Below are positions 33,775 to 61,600 of a stretch of DNA of 64,000 nucleotides, piece by piece (the stretch's first letter is position 1; every line of letters begins with the position of its first letter). The translations under genes were made by a program, and so were the position numbers. The stretch covers positions 61,272,987-61,336,986 of the forward strand of contig OU744726.1 in assembly GCA_916613615.1 (NCBI GenBank). The letters are read 5' to 3'. The notes beneath the pieces were generated by a model. It was not told the DNA's origin, did no database searches, and was given only the letters and a program-made list of their open reading frames with translations. Source of the DNA: Steromphala cineraria (Eukaryota > Mollusca > Gastropoda > Trochida > Trochidae).

Positions 33775-34145
33775 ATTGTTTTTCAACTTTTTTAAATGAA
33801 GCATTAAAATGACTCATGTATACGTGTCCCTTGCCACCTGGATTATACATGTCTATTATTTGTTTTAAACAGAGCGATGATTTTTGCAAAACAAACATGA
33901 AAATAATGTTCTGAGTTTTTTAGAATCAATCTCTTTGAAAAACAGCTTACACGCTCAAATAATTATTTCAATTTTAAGATATACAGAAAGTTATCAATTG
34001 GGCTTTAACTCGTTAATTGAAAGGAAACTTATTACTCAATGGTCAAATATCTTTTTATGTTACCATTTGAAATATTTCAGCATGTTTAAATTTGTTTACA
34101 TCCATTTAGATATATACAAATATTACATACAGTTAATTTGCTGGC

Positions 34146-34473
34146 AGTATTTACAATTTTGAAAACTTTGTTTTTGTTGCGAGCAGACAGCCCTCCAAAC
34201 CAACTTAAAAAATTATAAGTCAACACACTTTGTATGAAAGTTTGATAAAAGACTGTCAAAATAGGTGAATCAATTGAAAATTTTCTTAAGCAGCGAAGAA
34301 AATAGAGTCGCTGTTGACCTTTTTTTATAAACGTAATCAACATGTTTTGAGAAAGAGAGATTTGAATCTAAAATGATTCCAAGATATTTGTAATGATTAA
34401 CTCTTCCAAATTCTTCATTGTCAATTCTAATAGGATTTAAGGGTTCCTTTTTTCGCCGAAAGTTAATTAACAA
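34146..34473 (-). pseudogene. non-LTR reverse transcriptase fragment with frameshift
   Basis: The frame from 34473 reads 'RVNHYKYLGIILDSNLSFSK' and 'HVDYVYKK'. After a shift near 34320 it continues 'GQQRLYFLRCLRKFSID', 'TFIQSVLTYNFLSWFGGLSA'. These segments are typical of the C-terminal end of LINE reverse transcriptases. It is an isolated relic between POT1 and METAP2. Confidence 0.8.
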
Positions 34474-35045
34474 TCATTTCCTTAGTGACATTCATCATTT
34501 CCCCAAAAATAAATAGAAATTGGACACCAGCCGGTGAAATTGAAGACTAATATATATATTATATATGCAGATTGTCAGTGTTCATAGAGTGACAATTTGA
34601 AATAACTGAACGTATCAATGATTTTGTTTTTAGTATATACATGTAACGTAAAAACTCACGGCTTACTTTACACAAAATATTTCTGACGTAACTCATCAAA
34701 CACTATTGGCCCCAGTCTGTCTTTGTATCTGGATGAGTTAAAAAATATAACGTTTGAGTAATGTTCACCAAATATCTGCTGCTTTTTTAAGGTGTTTTAA
34801 TAGATCTTTACTCTTTCAGTTGTCTCTGACATTTAGCTTGCTATTTTACCTACATATGTCGTAAAATTCCGTCATGTGATAGATTTTCTTTCAAATATAT
34901 ATTAATAACTTATGTGTTGGCAATATGTACATAGAATATTATGTTTTGCTTTATTTACATTTAGATGCGTATGTCGTGTGACGTCCATGTACAAGCGACA
35001 TACCAAACGTAATTAGTTTTCTGTCTGGTAGTACAAATATCAAGC

Positions 35046-50644
<15,599 letters not shown>

Positions 50645-51171
50645 GATTACTTTAGAACTCTCCACATTGGAGGTAGATAATTCTGTTGTTATGTTTTCTA
50701 TCTCTCTTTCTAGAGTGACACTGTTAGGCGGAGTTTACCTGGCTCTAAATTGGAATTAATCCTCAATTCTAATCATGCAAGTTTTTGCCTCTATTCATTG
50801 AGGTGCAGCTGTTTTCAAATAGTTGTCTATCTTTGTTTAGTATAACTATCAATTAAAAGATTTAATTAATAGATCTTCACTTGTAATAACCATTTTGCAA
50901 AAGGTTTATAAGCATTCAATAGCAGCCATTCATGTTCCAAGGGGATCAGCTGAAGGGTCATTTTTGCTTATGAAATGTTGAAAATTCTTAAAATTTTATG
51001 GAACATCAAGCTGTAACATATGGCCAGAATTTCCAAGAACCCCATCGGAGGTGGCCATTTTGAAATTTGAATTATTTCATAAAAGTGTAACTACAGTTTC
51101 ATGAAGTGAAACCATTTGGATAAGATGCGAGTTATGCCAGTCAATTTAAACAGCAATGTTCACGTTCCTTC
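50645..51171 (+). other. METAP2: METAP2 3' UTR region, start
   Basis: Non-coding sequence after the METAP2 stop. Candidate AATAAA signals on this strand occur at 52336-52341 and 53123-53128; either would give a 3' UTR of about 1.7-2.5 kb. No shorter option was convincing. Confidence 0.4.
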
Positions 51172-51538
51172 TTTAAAGGGGCAGTAGCACGTTTTTAGGG
51201 GGAATATGAGGTGATGCCAGGAAAATGAAAATTAATGGTTCCAATTGAAAGACAATGTATTTAAACTAAATGGAGCAGTAATAATTCAAATATTTAACAT
51301 AAAGTTTAGCCATGCGATTCCTTTTTCTTACAGAAAATGAATTAAAGGTGTTCACACAAAAATGGCGGCCTATGTATTTTATGTGAATCTTCATACTTTG
51401 TCCTCCGACTATGGATGATTGACTTGTGTAATGACATTTTTGACACTGTCAAAATAATACATTTAACATTAACTTACAATTATCACTGAAAATTTTAAAA
51501 TATAAAATTATCAAAAAACGTGCTACTGCCCCTTTAAA
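51172..51538. mobile_element. 360-bp palindromic MITE family A, copy 4
   Basis: CTTTAAAGGGGCAGTAGCAC ... GTGCTACTGCCCCTTTAAA, in the orientation of copy 1. If the METAP2 transcript extends to the later AATAAA signals, this palindrome lies in its 3' UTR. Confidence 0.9.
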
Positions 51539-53244
51539 CCTTGTCAGGTTTAGGGCTTTAAATAATATATTGACATCTTAAGAAAAGAGTAGTTAATTTA
51601 TTTACGCATGAGAAGAAAAATTAATTCATGTTTGATTTAAAATGATCTTCTTTGGTTTGAAGTTTTCAGAAAAATGACGAAAATTTCATGTTCCCAAATT
51701 TTGGCCTGTCAAATATTTTCCTGAGCTATTTAAATTTTGGTCTGTAGTGACCATAAATAAGTAAGTGAATGAAATATTCTTATGCATTAAACATAAAAAA
51801 CATGTCTTTGAAAAGTAACTTTATTGAAGAATGACATGGTAGAAATATTGAAGCCAGGAAGAAATTATTCAGTTATTTTTTATTTGAGCTTTGTATTGGT
51901 TTTGGGACTGTTGATTGTTTTTGGACTAGTGAAGATTTGATATTAAATTTACATTTATGTTTTTTTCAATTTGTACATAATTAACTGTCACTTCTATATG
52001 CATGTACAATACAAGTGATAGCAACCATGTATATCTGAAACTTGTCTATGTGAATAATTAACTAACAAAGTAAATCTTTAGAGAGCGATACATCCTCAGA
52101 TGTCATTTATGCTTCCATCTCTATGTAACTTACAAATTTATAACAGTGAAGCCAAGGGCTATTATTAAATGTATTTTGTTAAATATCTATTAAGCATTAT
52201 GTGTTTTATGTTCGAATTTGATTTTAAAGCCATGAGGTTATAATCTCCAGTTCTTGGCAGTGAAAGCTACCTTGGTGTCAAGAACCCCATTCAGTTGTAA
52301 AAACTGTGAAGTTGACTTGAGTAAAACCAAGTTTAAATAAATCAATTTACAGGCAAGGGTATGTAAGCTATGTCCTCAAAGGGGACGCTGCATTACTCTA
52401 AGTTTTGTCATTGATGGATAATGATGTTCCGGTAAGTTTCCTTGGGTGGGGGTGTAATTTTAGTTATCAAAATATTTCAACCCAGTCCAGCTTGCTGGCA
52501 ACATGTGCAGTTGAAATTATCTTAAATTTGGGGGAATATCTATTGTAAACATTGATTGTAACTCATTTTTTCATGACTTCACATACAGTGGCTCAGAAAA
52601 ACTTGGCACCAAGTGACTTTTGTAAACTTGATAAAGAGTGGTTCCTTTAGTTGTATCACTTATGAAGTTTTCTGACTTACCCAGAACTTGTCGTGTGTGA
52701 ACATTATTTCTCCTTTTGTGTCATAACTTGTTTGTCTTTCGTTAATTGAGATCTTTACCATTGTTATTTCTGTTCTTAGCATGCAAATGTTGAGTCATGG
52801 TTCAAAGGTTCATTTTTGAGACAAATAGGTGGAATTGTTGAGGGATTTATGTTCAGGAAACAGAAACAGAATCATGGATGGTTTCATAAGATGTCATCAT
52901 CACCCCTAAAGAAGATACTGAAAACATCCTTACTTCTAATATCGAGTGTATCAAGACAAAAATAAGATGTTACTGTTTGTGTTTTCTACTGCGGTCTACT
53001 GATGCAGTTTTCAATAGCAAGTTATTATTAGTTTTATTGATATACATATACATGTCACTTTCTATCAAAACGCACAGTTCCCAAACACCTGATGGGAAGT
53101 GGCATTCATACTGGATTGAGAAAATAAAAAGTATTTCAATGTTCGACTTTGTCTTGTGGGTTCTTGTACTATGATTTTAAAACAAGGTTATGACATGTCT
53201 AATAAGACTGCAAATACTTGATAACAGTAGATACACACACAAAC
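51539..53244. other. gene-free stretch, METAP2-WASHC1 spacer
   Basis: No exon, RNA gene or clear mobile element seen, apart from the possible METAP2 poly(A) signals at 52336 and 53123. Confidence 0.4.
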
Positions 53245-53765
53245 TTAAAGCTCCAGTATCATACTTTCATGTGGTTCGGGATGAAATTTAGCTATTGAGA
53301 ATATAAATGCATCACTTGGTAGAAAAATCTTTTGTAAAACATTATATCACATTTAGATATTTTTTTCAACAATAAAATACTTATTTCGAGGCCCAAAGCA
53401 CAGTGCCCCCTGTAACGTACCCGCTTTCGGTGACGTGATGATTATGCGAGTAGGATTTACACCGTTTCTTTACTACGGTAATTGTGTTCAATTGGTATCA
53501 ACTTTGGCAGCAACGAATACCTAATTCGGAGAAAAAGAAAATCAAATATAGCAGTATGTGACAAAGATGGTTTTCAAGCGTATATTTAGAAAGCAGAAGT
53601 TGTGAGATGGCCACACTTGATTTGCCTTAATGTCGGCGGATGTTTCGGTCATTTTGGTAAATCATCTCCCATTTAATTAATTTTGGTCCTAGGGTGGTCA
53701 CAGAATTTTGCCAAAAACAGTAAAATTACTTGTAAAAATATTGAACTCTGATAATGGATCTTTAA
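53245..53765. mobile_element. candidate ~520-bp MITE (TTAAAGCTCCAGTATCATAC)
   Basis: The left end TTAAAGCTCCAGTATCA resembles the reverse complement of the right end, TTAAAGATCCATTATCA. No coding capacity. Confidence 0.5.
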
Positions 53766-54805
53766 TTTTATCATATGAACAACATGCCTGTGGCCTTTTC
53801 AGTACCATGATTGATTGATGTTAATCAGTTGGTATCAATCTCGCTCATTGAATCAGATGAACCTATCATTCATGCCTGGCTAAGTTTCTGATCAGCGTTA
53901 TGTTCAATAGAGGTTGGGTCAAGGTGACCTTTCACCTTCCATATATTCAAACTGAGGCCCCCTAAAATATCAAAATTTTATACTTATTGTTCTCATTTTC
54001 TTCTGTACACCTGACCTACAGAAAGCAATACTCAAATCATAAACACCAAACTGAAGACGATTTTGATCTGATTACAATGAGATTTGATGTTCAGACACCA
54101 AAAGAAAAACATGAAAAGATTCACATTCCCATTTTATAAGGAAATCAAAGGAACTTAGTGGGTGTCTTCATGCATAGCTCCACAAATCTGATCAAGTTGA
54201 CCGCTCATGAAATGTTTGTTTCAAATAGGATTCATCAGATACTACAACTGATTAAGCTGTAAGAACTTGAGTAAAATCTTATGGTTCCTACCACTCTTTT
54301 ACCCATCAAAATCATCACTTTGTAAGGTCCACCTCACATCTAAGAAATGCAGACTTCATCACATCACAAACCGCACAAAGATGTCAGGGTATCAAAGATC
54401 TTATTTGAACAGCAAACTGTTGCTAGCTAGCTCTTTCACATCCTGTCAACCAGGCGACTTCATTTCTCTCGCTTCACTTCGAAATATTCCCCTGTTACCG
54501 AATGGCTTTAAATCGCCGACAGCACGGCTACCAATCGCAATAAAGTCTATGGCTTATCTATAGATCCAATCAACGATGTCCTTCTGTAGTCAGTACCGCC
54601 TCCTTATGAACGAACTAACTCTCATTACTCATTAATCAACTCTTGCTCGTTGTTAATGAAATTTTTATACCATAAATATGTAGACCTCACCTCACAATAC
54701 ATTATGGCATTTGTTTTCAAAATGTTTTACTGCTAACTTTGATTTTGATCATTGAACTTTTGTGTTATGCAAATGATTCAACATGCACGAATGTTTGTCC
54801 TTGAA
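53766..54805. other. gene-free stretch
   Basis: Nothing supported. The frame at 54267-54563 shows no recognisable family and no splice context. Confidence 0.4.
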
Positions 54806-54809
54806 AATA

Positions 54810-54875
54810 CAAAGGCGAGTAGGATGATACACAAATTTGTACCCAACTCCTTGTAGACAATCCTACTCGCCTTTG
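54810..54875. repeat. short perfect hairpin
   Basis: CAAAGGCGAGTAGGAT (54810-54825) pairs perfectly with ATCCTACTCGCCTTTG (54860-54875), with a 34-base loop. Between METAP2 and WASHC1. Confidence 0.75.
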
Positions 54876-55099
54876 TCTAGCTCCCCTACGCAAACTTTAC
54901 CTAGCTCCTTGAGACAATCATTGTCTCCTTGGTCCAGTTCCCTCACAACGTACATGCAGGAACTGCAGTTAGAGATAGTTATGGTTAGCATTGTCAATCT
55001 CCTTTAAATTGTTCAACACTTCAAAACAGTTCTAAAGTTCTCATTGACAAACCTCACTCAATGAAGTTATAATGGATAGCAAGAAGACATGGTTATCAA

Positions 55100-55530
55100 C
55101 AAAAAATAGAGCCACGGGCTCTGTAGCTCATCAGACTTTGATGGAAATAGGTTTTTAAGGTTTTGACCCCTGTGACCCCAATTGGGGTCAAGGGGTAACC
55201 AAATGTAAAATTTAGAATCTTTATTGACCAAGGAGTCTACTCACAACTTTTCAGCTCTCTAGACCTATTGGAACAGGAGAAGAAGATGAAAATAGGTTTT
55301 TAAGGTTTTGACCCCTGTGACCCTATTTGGGGTCATGGGGTCACGAAATCTACAATTAAGAATCCCCATTGGCCAAGGAGTCTGCACATCAAATTTCAGA
55401 TCTCTAGAGTCATTGGTTCTGGAGAAGAAGTCGAAAATGTGAAAAGTTTACGGATGGACGGACGGATGGACGGACGGACGCCGGACGCCTTGCCATGCCA
55501 TAAGCCCATCGTGTCTTTCAGACCTGATGA
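55100..55530 (+). repeat. ~170-bp tandem repeat family with GGAC microsatellite tail
   Basis: Head 'aaaatagagccacgggctct', two units ('aggttttgacccctgtgacc', 'ggagaagaag'), a GGACGGACGGATGGACGG microsatellite and the end 'cagacctgatgagcta'. This is the most complete copy of the family seen at 1250 and 3320. Confidence 0.75.
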
Positions 55531-55659
55531 GCTAAAAAGGTTTTCATTAAAGCTCCCAATATTTTCCAACATGGGCCATTACTCTGTAATAAGTAATTGT
55601 ATTTACTTCGTTTTTGAACTCCATCAAGGTTTTCATACCCTGAAGACACACAGCAAATT

Positions 55660-55770
55660 TGGTTATCCTATCTTAAATAGTTTCTGAGAAACGTTGTCCC
55701 CTTTACCTCGGACACACGGACGGAGTTCAAACCTATATCCCCCTTCCACTTCATGACGGGGGGATAATAA
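55660..55770 (+). repeat. 3' part of a hairpin-ended repeat
   Basis: 'ggacacacggacggagttca' followed by 'atcccccttccacttcatga' and 'cggggggat', forming the same kind of terminal hairpin as at 10816 and 29340. Confidence 0.6.
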
Positions 55771-56035
55771 TAAACCAACCTTACTTCATGAATACTGAAA
55801 TGAATGACCATTTGACTTGAGAAATGCTAACCTTATATCATGAGAAACAAAACAATCAAGTGATCCCAAATTGTGAATAAGCTCATCATTCCCCAAACCA
55901 TTTAAACGAGAGTGCGAGTTGTTGTTTGACTTGTTGGAGGGCAATATTTCAGAAACAAGCAGCTATAAAAAGTAAATAAAAACACTGATGAGCTACAGAG
56001 CCAATGTTGCTCTTATATAAGCTCTCTTAGAGTAA

Positions 56036-56483
56036 CGATAGACATCCTGCTACATCAGCGTATGTCTCCGCTAATGCTACAACTAATACCCTGATATCCT
56101 CCTATAGTCTTCTGTCGTATCGCTATATATAGCAAGCCAATCAAATGATGCCCTTTCAGCGATAGCGGCAAACTAGTTTCTTGGCTTCGTTCCGCGTGCT
56201 CACCTCGTGATTCAAATTAACCAATACGAGTGCTATTAGCTAATAAATCTGATGCTCATTGCCGTTTCCTGCTAAGCTCCAAATCGCGCGCTCTTAGATT
56301 TCCACGTGCGACATCATTAGACAACAGTGTATGGAGTTCGAAATAGTTTGACTGAAAACAGACAGGCTATAAATAGCGCTGAGCAACCACTCGTCAGCGA
56401 TACGACAGAAGACTATAGGAGGATATCAGGGGATAGGTTGTAGCATTAGCGGAGACATATACGCTGATGTAGCAGGATGAACG
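56036..56483. mobile_element. MITE family B, uninterrupted copy
   Basis: Left arm 'catcctgctacatcagcgta', right arm 'tacgctgatgtagcaggatg', with 'caagccaatcaaatgatgcc' and 'gcctataaat'-type interior matching 12985-13745 in inverted orientation. Lacks the nested family C element. Confidence 0.85.
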
Positions 56484-56769
56484 ATAGGTGATGTTCAGTG
56501 TTTATAACTGTCACTTGAAGGATCAATAGCGAGCTAAAATATCTGTCATTGATATTTATCTGTCAAAAGATCAAGTTCTGCAAAACTTTTGATAAACTAA
56601 AGTAAAAATCCATTTATCATCAATAGTTTTTATTATTCACAAATAATTTACAAGACTGTTCCATAAATTATACAAAGAAATACAAGTATGTGAGGGTGCC
56701 AAATCAACTGTAATTTAGAGTCTCCATGTAAGTAAATCTTGACATTGAAGACAAATTATATAAATTTTG

Positions 56770-57080
56770 AAGGGGCAGTAGCACGTTTTTTGATAATTTT
56801 GTATTTTAGATTTTTCACTGATATCTGTAAGTTAATGTTGAATATATTATTTTGACAGTGTCAAAAATCTCATTACACAAACCAATCATCCATAGTCCGA
56901 GGACAAAGTATGAAGATTTACATAAAATCCATTGGCGGCCATTTTGTGTGAACACCTTTAATTCATTTTGTATAAGAAAAAGGAATCGCATGGCTAAACT
57001 TTAGGTTATATATTTGAATTGGAACCATATATTTTCATTATCCTGACATCCCCCTAGAAACGTGCTACTGCCCCTTTAAA
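56770..57080. mobile_element. 360-bp palindromic MITE family A, copy 5 (internal deletion)
   Basis: AGGGGCAGTAGCACGTTTTT ... AACGTGCTACTGCCCCTTTA, about 50 bp shorter than the others because the segment before 'ttggaaccat' is missing. Left TTAA is lost. Confidence 0.85.
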
Positions 57081-57555
57081 GTAAAATTGAAGTACCAAAG
57101 AGATGTGAAAATTCAAAAGTTTGCATTTAGCACCAGCAAGTATATGATTGTGTTTAATCGTCAAATGTGTATTATTGCAAAATGTTTCGTTCAATATATA
57201 CAAGCATATATGTGCAAACTTAATAGCGGGCTATAAGCTGTGCCAATAGTGGTCTATGACATCATAATTTAAATGTGCATTTTAAACAAATTTGATGGTG
57301 AATAAAGTTAAAAGGTATTAAATGAAATACTTAGAATTTAGAAAAATTTTAGTTTAACAAATTGACAAAGAGAAAACTGTTCACAATGAGTGCAGTGATC
57401 TGGAAATAAATTGTGAAAATCTTGATAAACACTTTATCAGCACATTTCATATTTAAAACAACACGTTTTATAACAACAAATTTCTACTCACAGTTGTGAA
57501 CCCTGATAACAAAACATATTTCAGTAACAATCTTGGAATTTGTGCACCATAAGCC

Positions 57556-57912
57556 TTAAAGGTGCAGTAGCACGTTTTTTGAAAATTTTATATTTTCAAA
57601 TTTTCACTGATAATTGTATGTTAATGCTCAATGTATTATTTTTATAGTGTCAAAAATATCACTACACAACCAATCCTCTATAGTCGAGGACAAAGTATAA
57701 AGATTCACATAAAATCCATTGGTGGCCGTTTTGTGCGAACACTTTTAATTCATTTTGTGTGAGAATAAGGAATCGCAAAACTTTACGTAATATATTTGAA
57801 TTATGACTGCTCCATTTAGTTTAACTACATTGTCTTTCAATTGGAACCATTCATTTTCATTTTCCTGACATCACCTTATATTCCCCCTAAAAACGTGCTA
57901 CTGCCCCTTTAA
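57556..57912. mobile_element. 360-bp palindromic MITE family A, copy 6
   Basis: TTAAAGGTGCAGTAGCACGT ... ACGTGCTACTGCCCCTTTAA, 475 bp from copy 5 in the same orientation. Confidence 0.88.
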
Positions 57913-58335
57913 CAAATTTTCTGTTTGGGGCAGCAATAATGTCTATATCTGAACAATGAATATTATGAACCATAAACAACTAACATTTTTCTTACAAAAA
58001 TATTAATTTTTATTTTGGCATATAAAATCATCTGGATTTGAGCACTAATAATTTTTTTAACATGAAAATGGATACTTCATCTCTTAACTCAAGGAAGTCA
58101 AAAACACAAAACAAATCTAAAAAATACAATAACTGTTTCAATATATTCATCTTTACAATGATACAAATGAGATTTGTTTCCAAAGAAATTCTCAAATTGG
58201 GTAAATTTGCGAAGAAAAGGATTCAGATGTTCTGATTCACAAAATACAGCAGTTGGGAAAGTTTCCTGATTTGCGTAGATTAAAAAAACATAAGGTGAGG
58301 TGTACAAAAAATCAAAAATTAGTTATTTTGATTGT

Positions 58336-58430
58336 TATTTCAAATTCCTTGTCTTTCAATTGGAACATTTATTCATTTTCCTGACATAACCTTATATTCT
58401 CCCTTAAAATGTGCAACTGACTCTTTAAAA
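58336..58430. repeat. decayed right half of MITE family A
   Basis: 'ttgtctttcaattggaacat', 'cattttcctgacataacctt', 'aaaatgtgcaactga' match the right half of family A with several substitutions. It lies about 230 bp past the WASHC1 stop. Confidence 0.6.
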
Positions 58431-58659
58431 GGAAAAAATTGCGAAGACAAAATCACAGAACATGTCTCAAGACATGACCTCTCCATATCATTCCCAATCA
58501 TCATGTTCATCATTCAGTAGATGAAAGATCTTCTTGCCATCATATATTCCCATATGACGAAGTCATATCAAACCAAAACATCATAGCTGTCAAACACATT
58601 ATAACAGATAAAGAACTTCTTTCAATTGCATTCAGTGGCAATGGACTCCTTCCCATCAC

Positions 58660-61600
58660 CTATTCCCAATCTTCTTCAGCCTCTGCCGCACCATCTCCTG
58701 GTTTAGGAGGGGGTGGGATCATGGAGGAGATTTTATCCATGACTCCTCCCCCTCCAGAAGATGAGGAATCCGTCTTCTCCCCTCCCCCTCCCCCTGCTTG
58801 TTTCCCAGTCCCTGAAATGCCTTTACGTCTCATCTGGAGCTTGGAGAAGAGGTCAGACATGAGATCTCCTCCTCCCCCTCCTCCCCCTGAAGAGCTCGCT
58901 CCTCCTCCAGCCTTCTCCTCCTTTTTCTTCTTCTTGGACTCATTCTTCTTGTCCTTCGCACTCTTCAGCTTGGCTTTCCCTGCACCTCCTGCTTTACGGA
59001 TAGAATCAAGAAGACTCGCCCGTCCATCACTCGGGGCTGCTACCTCAACCGGAGCACTCTGTAGGTCTGCTCCCGGGGGTGGTGGTGGTGGTGGTGGAGG
59101 AGGGGGCGGAGGGGCGCCACCTGGGGGTGGTGGAGGTGGGGGTGGGGCACCACTTGGGGGAGGAGGAGGGGGTGGTGGTGGTGGAGGGGGAGCAGCAGGG
59201 GGAGGTCCAGGAGGAGCAGACGGGGGAGGGGGAGCACCTGTTTCAGGGGCGGCAGGTCCAGAAGGGACAGCTTCTGGGAGGTCCACCGAGGGGAGGTCGG
59301 GAATGTTGGAGGAGCCAAGTACTGAGGGGGCAATGGATGGTCCCTGGTCAGCACTGAAGGACACATCATCAGCAACACCTGGAAAACAAGAGATTTTCTC
59401 ATTATTGAATCTGGGACATATTGTTGTACACTAGCCAAGTTGATACTAGGTGTTCAGATTATTGACCATTTTGGCTTATTTTTCTTAATGACAATAATGG
59501 TATCCTACTGCACCAGAGCTCCAGATAAGCTGCGTATTTGCGTATTATACGCAAACGAAAAGTCAAAATATGCAAGCAAAATAATTGTCTGCGTACAGAA
59601 AATCATTAAAAATCTACTTTTACGCTACATAAAAATAAGAGTGCGTATTTACCCAATACCACAACATCACAGTGCGTATCTTATCAATTTCACCAATCGA
59701 ATTAATTACGTGAAAATCTTAATTGTATGTTGTGAAAAAACACAATTTAGACACTGTCAAAGCGGCTTCGCTGACTATTCCGAACACCAATTAGAACTCG
59801 CTCATGGTTTTATAACTGATCTTTTTGTTGCTAGTTGTGTGATGAGTTTGAAGGCTATTTCGTTCACCTTTAACATGTTTACACTCGGTTTTCGTCTTTC
59901 TTTTCTTTCGGATTTATGAAACGAATGTTTGTTAATTGTAAAACCTGCCTTTTGATATAAAGATGGCCAAAGAAATAGCAGTAGACAAAAAATAATAATT
60001 TTCATAATGATTCAAGAACAAATTCAAGATGGTAAGTGATTAGAATTAATCAATTAAGGAAATACAAATCATGAACTTCCCAATCTGAACCCCATCAGTG
60101 ATGCATGCATTTCTAGATTTGTAACGACTGGATTTGGATGAAGAAAATACCTCCTTCCTTATACTTTGTATTGTGTTTCAACCCTCAAATGTTCTGCTGT
60201 TTCTTGATCAGCCAAATATTAAGTATAGTGACGACTCAAACATAAACTTATGGCCTATATCAGCAGTGGTCAATATACGTGGTCGAAAGCTTCCATGTCG
60301 TCGTAACAGTAAACACATGCCTGAGAATGTGTGTTTTTTTAAATATCATATTTAAGTAATAATTTTATGACAATAAACTTAACAAGTGAATACAGCTTGT
60401 CTATTCTTTTTTGTTGATTACAAGTTTATATCATCATTAACTTGTCATTTCAAATTGAATACCCACATTTTAAAAAAGTGATGGGTATCAAAAAGTATAG
60501 ATACCCACTTCTAATTAGAAATACCCACTTAGTTTCCAAAATACGGGTAACATACCCACATAGACAAAAGCTTATCTGGAGCTCTGCTGCACAATATTTC
60601 TAGGGACACAAAGCCATAAATAATGGAAAGACATTGTGCATAATGACAAATATATTATATTAAAAGGATTTTGATAGTCTAATAATAAAAGATAGCTAGC
60701 TGCATTTTATATGTTTTTTCAGAGACTAACCTCAGGATTTGACACACGTTTTTCATAACAAACAAATTTAATTGCAATACAAACCAAGTAAGTTTGGAAG
60801 GAAATCTGGCACAGCTATCTCTGGGACATGTCCGATGTCTGGGATGTAGAAGAAGTTCTCAGCGGATTGTCTCTGTAACTCTTCACGCTGTACAATAGTG
60901 CTCGGTGCGTCGGCTAGACCCGCTTCTTCCTCCTCAATCGTTGCACGTGTTTTCGTCACCACACCCAGCGGATCCAGCATCACATACTTCTTGTAACTGT
61001 GGGTACGAAGAATACAAAGGTAAGAACAGATCAATCAAAAATCGAATTTCTCCCCCTTCCCGAATATTTAAAAAACAATGCTACTTTACAAACCTCGTGT
61101 AACTGTAAGAAGAATTCATTGTTCATAAGGATAGAAATTCCTTCAATTTTACATAGAATACAACAGTAAGACCAGATCATTTCAATCAAAAATCAGATGT
61201 CTCCCCCCTCCCCAATTTCTCAAACCAATGCTACTTTATATACTTTGTGTAACTGAAAGAAGAATACATTGTTCATAAGGATAGAAATTCCTTCAATTTT
61301 ACGAAGAATACAACAGTAAGAACACATCCTTTTCAAAAAAAAATCAGATGTCTCCCCCTTCCCCAATTTTTTCAAAACAATGTTACTTTACACACTTGGT
61401 GTAACTGTAAGAAGAATACATGGTTCATAAGGATAGAAATTCCTTTTATTTTCTTTGACATTAATATTAGGATAGGCATTTCAAAATCACATAAAAGTTA
61501 TGCATTATCAACATGCAAACAAAATATTCTGAAAAGATTTCAAATGCTTTGATGTTAGTATATACTGTATATGACCGGGTATAAGTCAAGAATTTGATAC

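Noticed and set aside
58721..59434. 237-residue open frame on the plus strand rich in glycine, proline and serine
   Set aside because: It is the antisense shadow of the WASHC1 last exon, kept open by the low-complexity proline/glycine codons. The minus strand has the conserved WH2, connector and acidic motifs.
59440..59919. 159-residue plus-strand frame in WASHC1 intron 2
   Set aside because: Mostly within a non-autonomous transposon, with no family features and AT-rich codon content.
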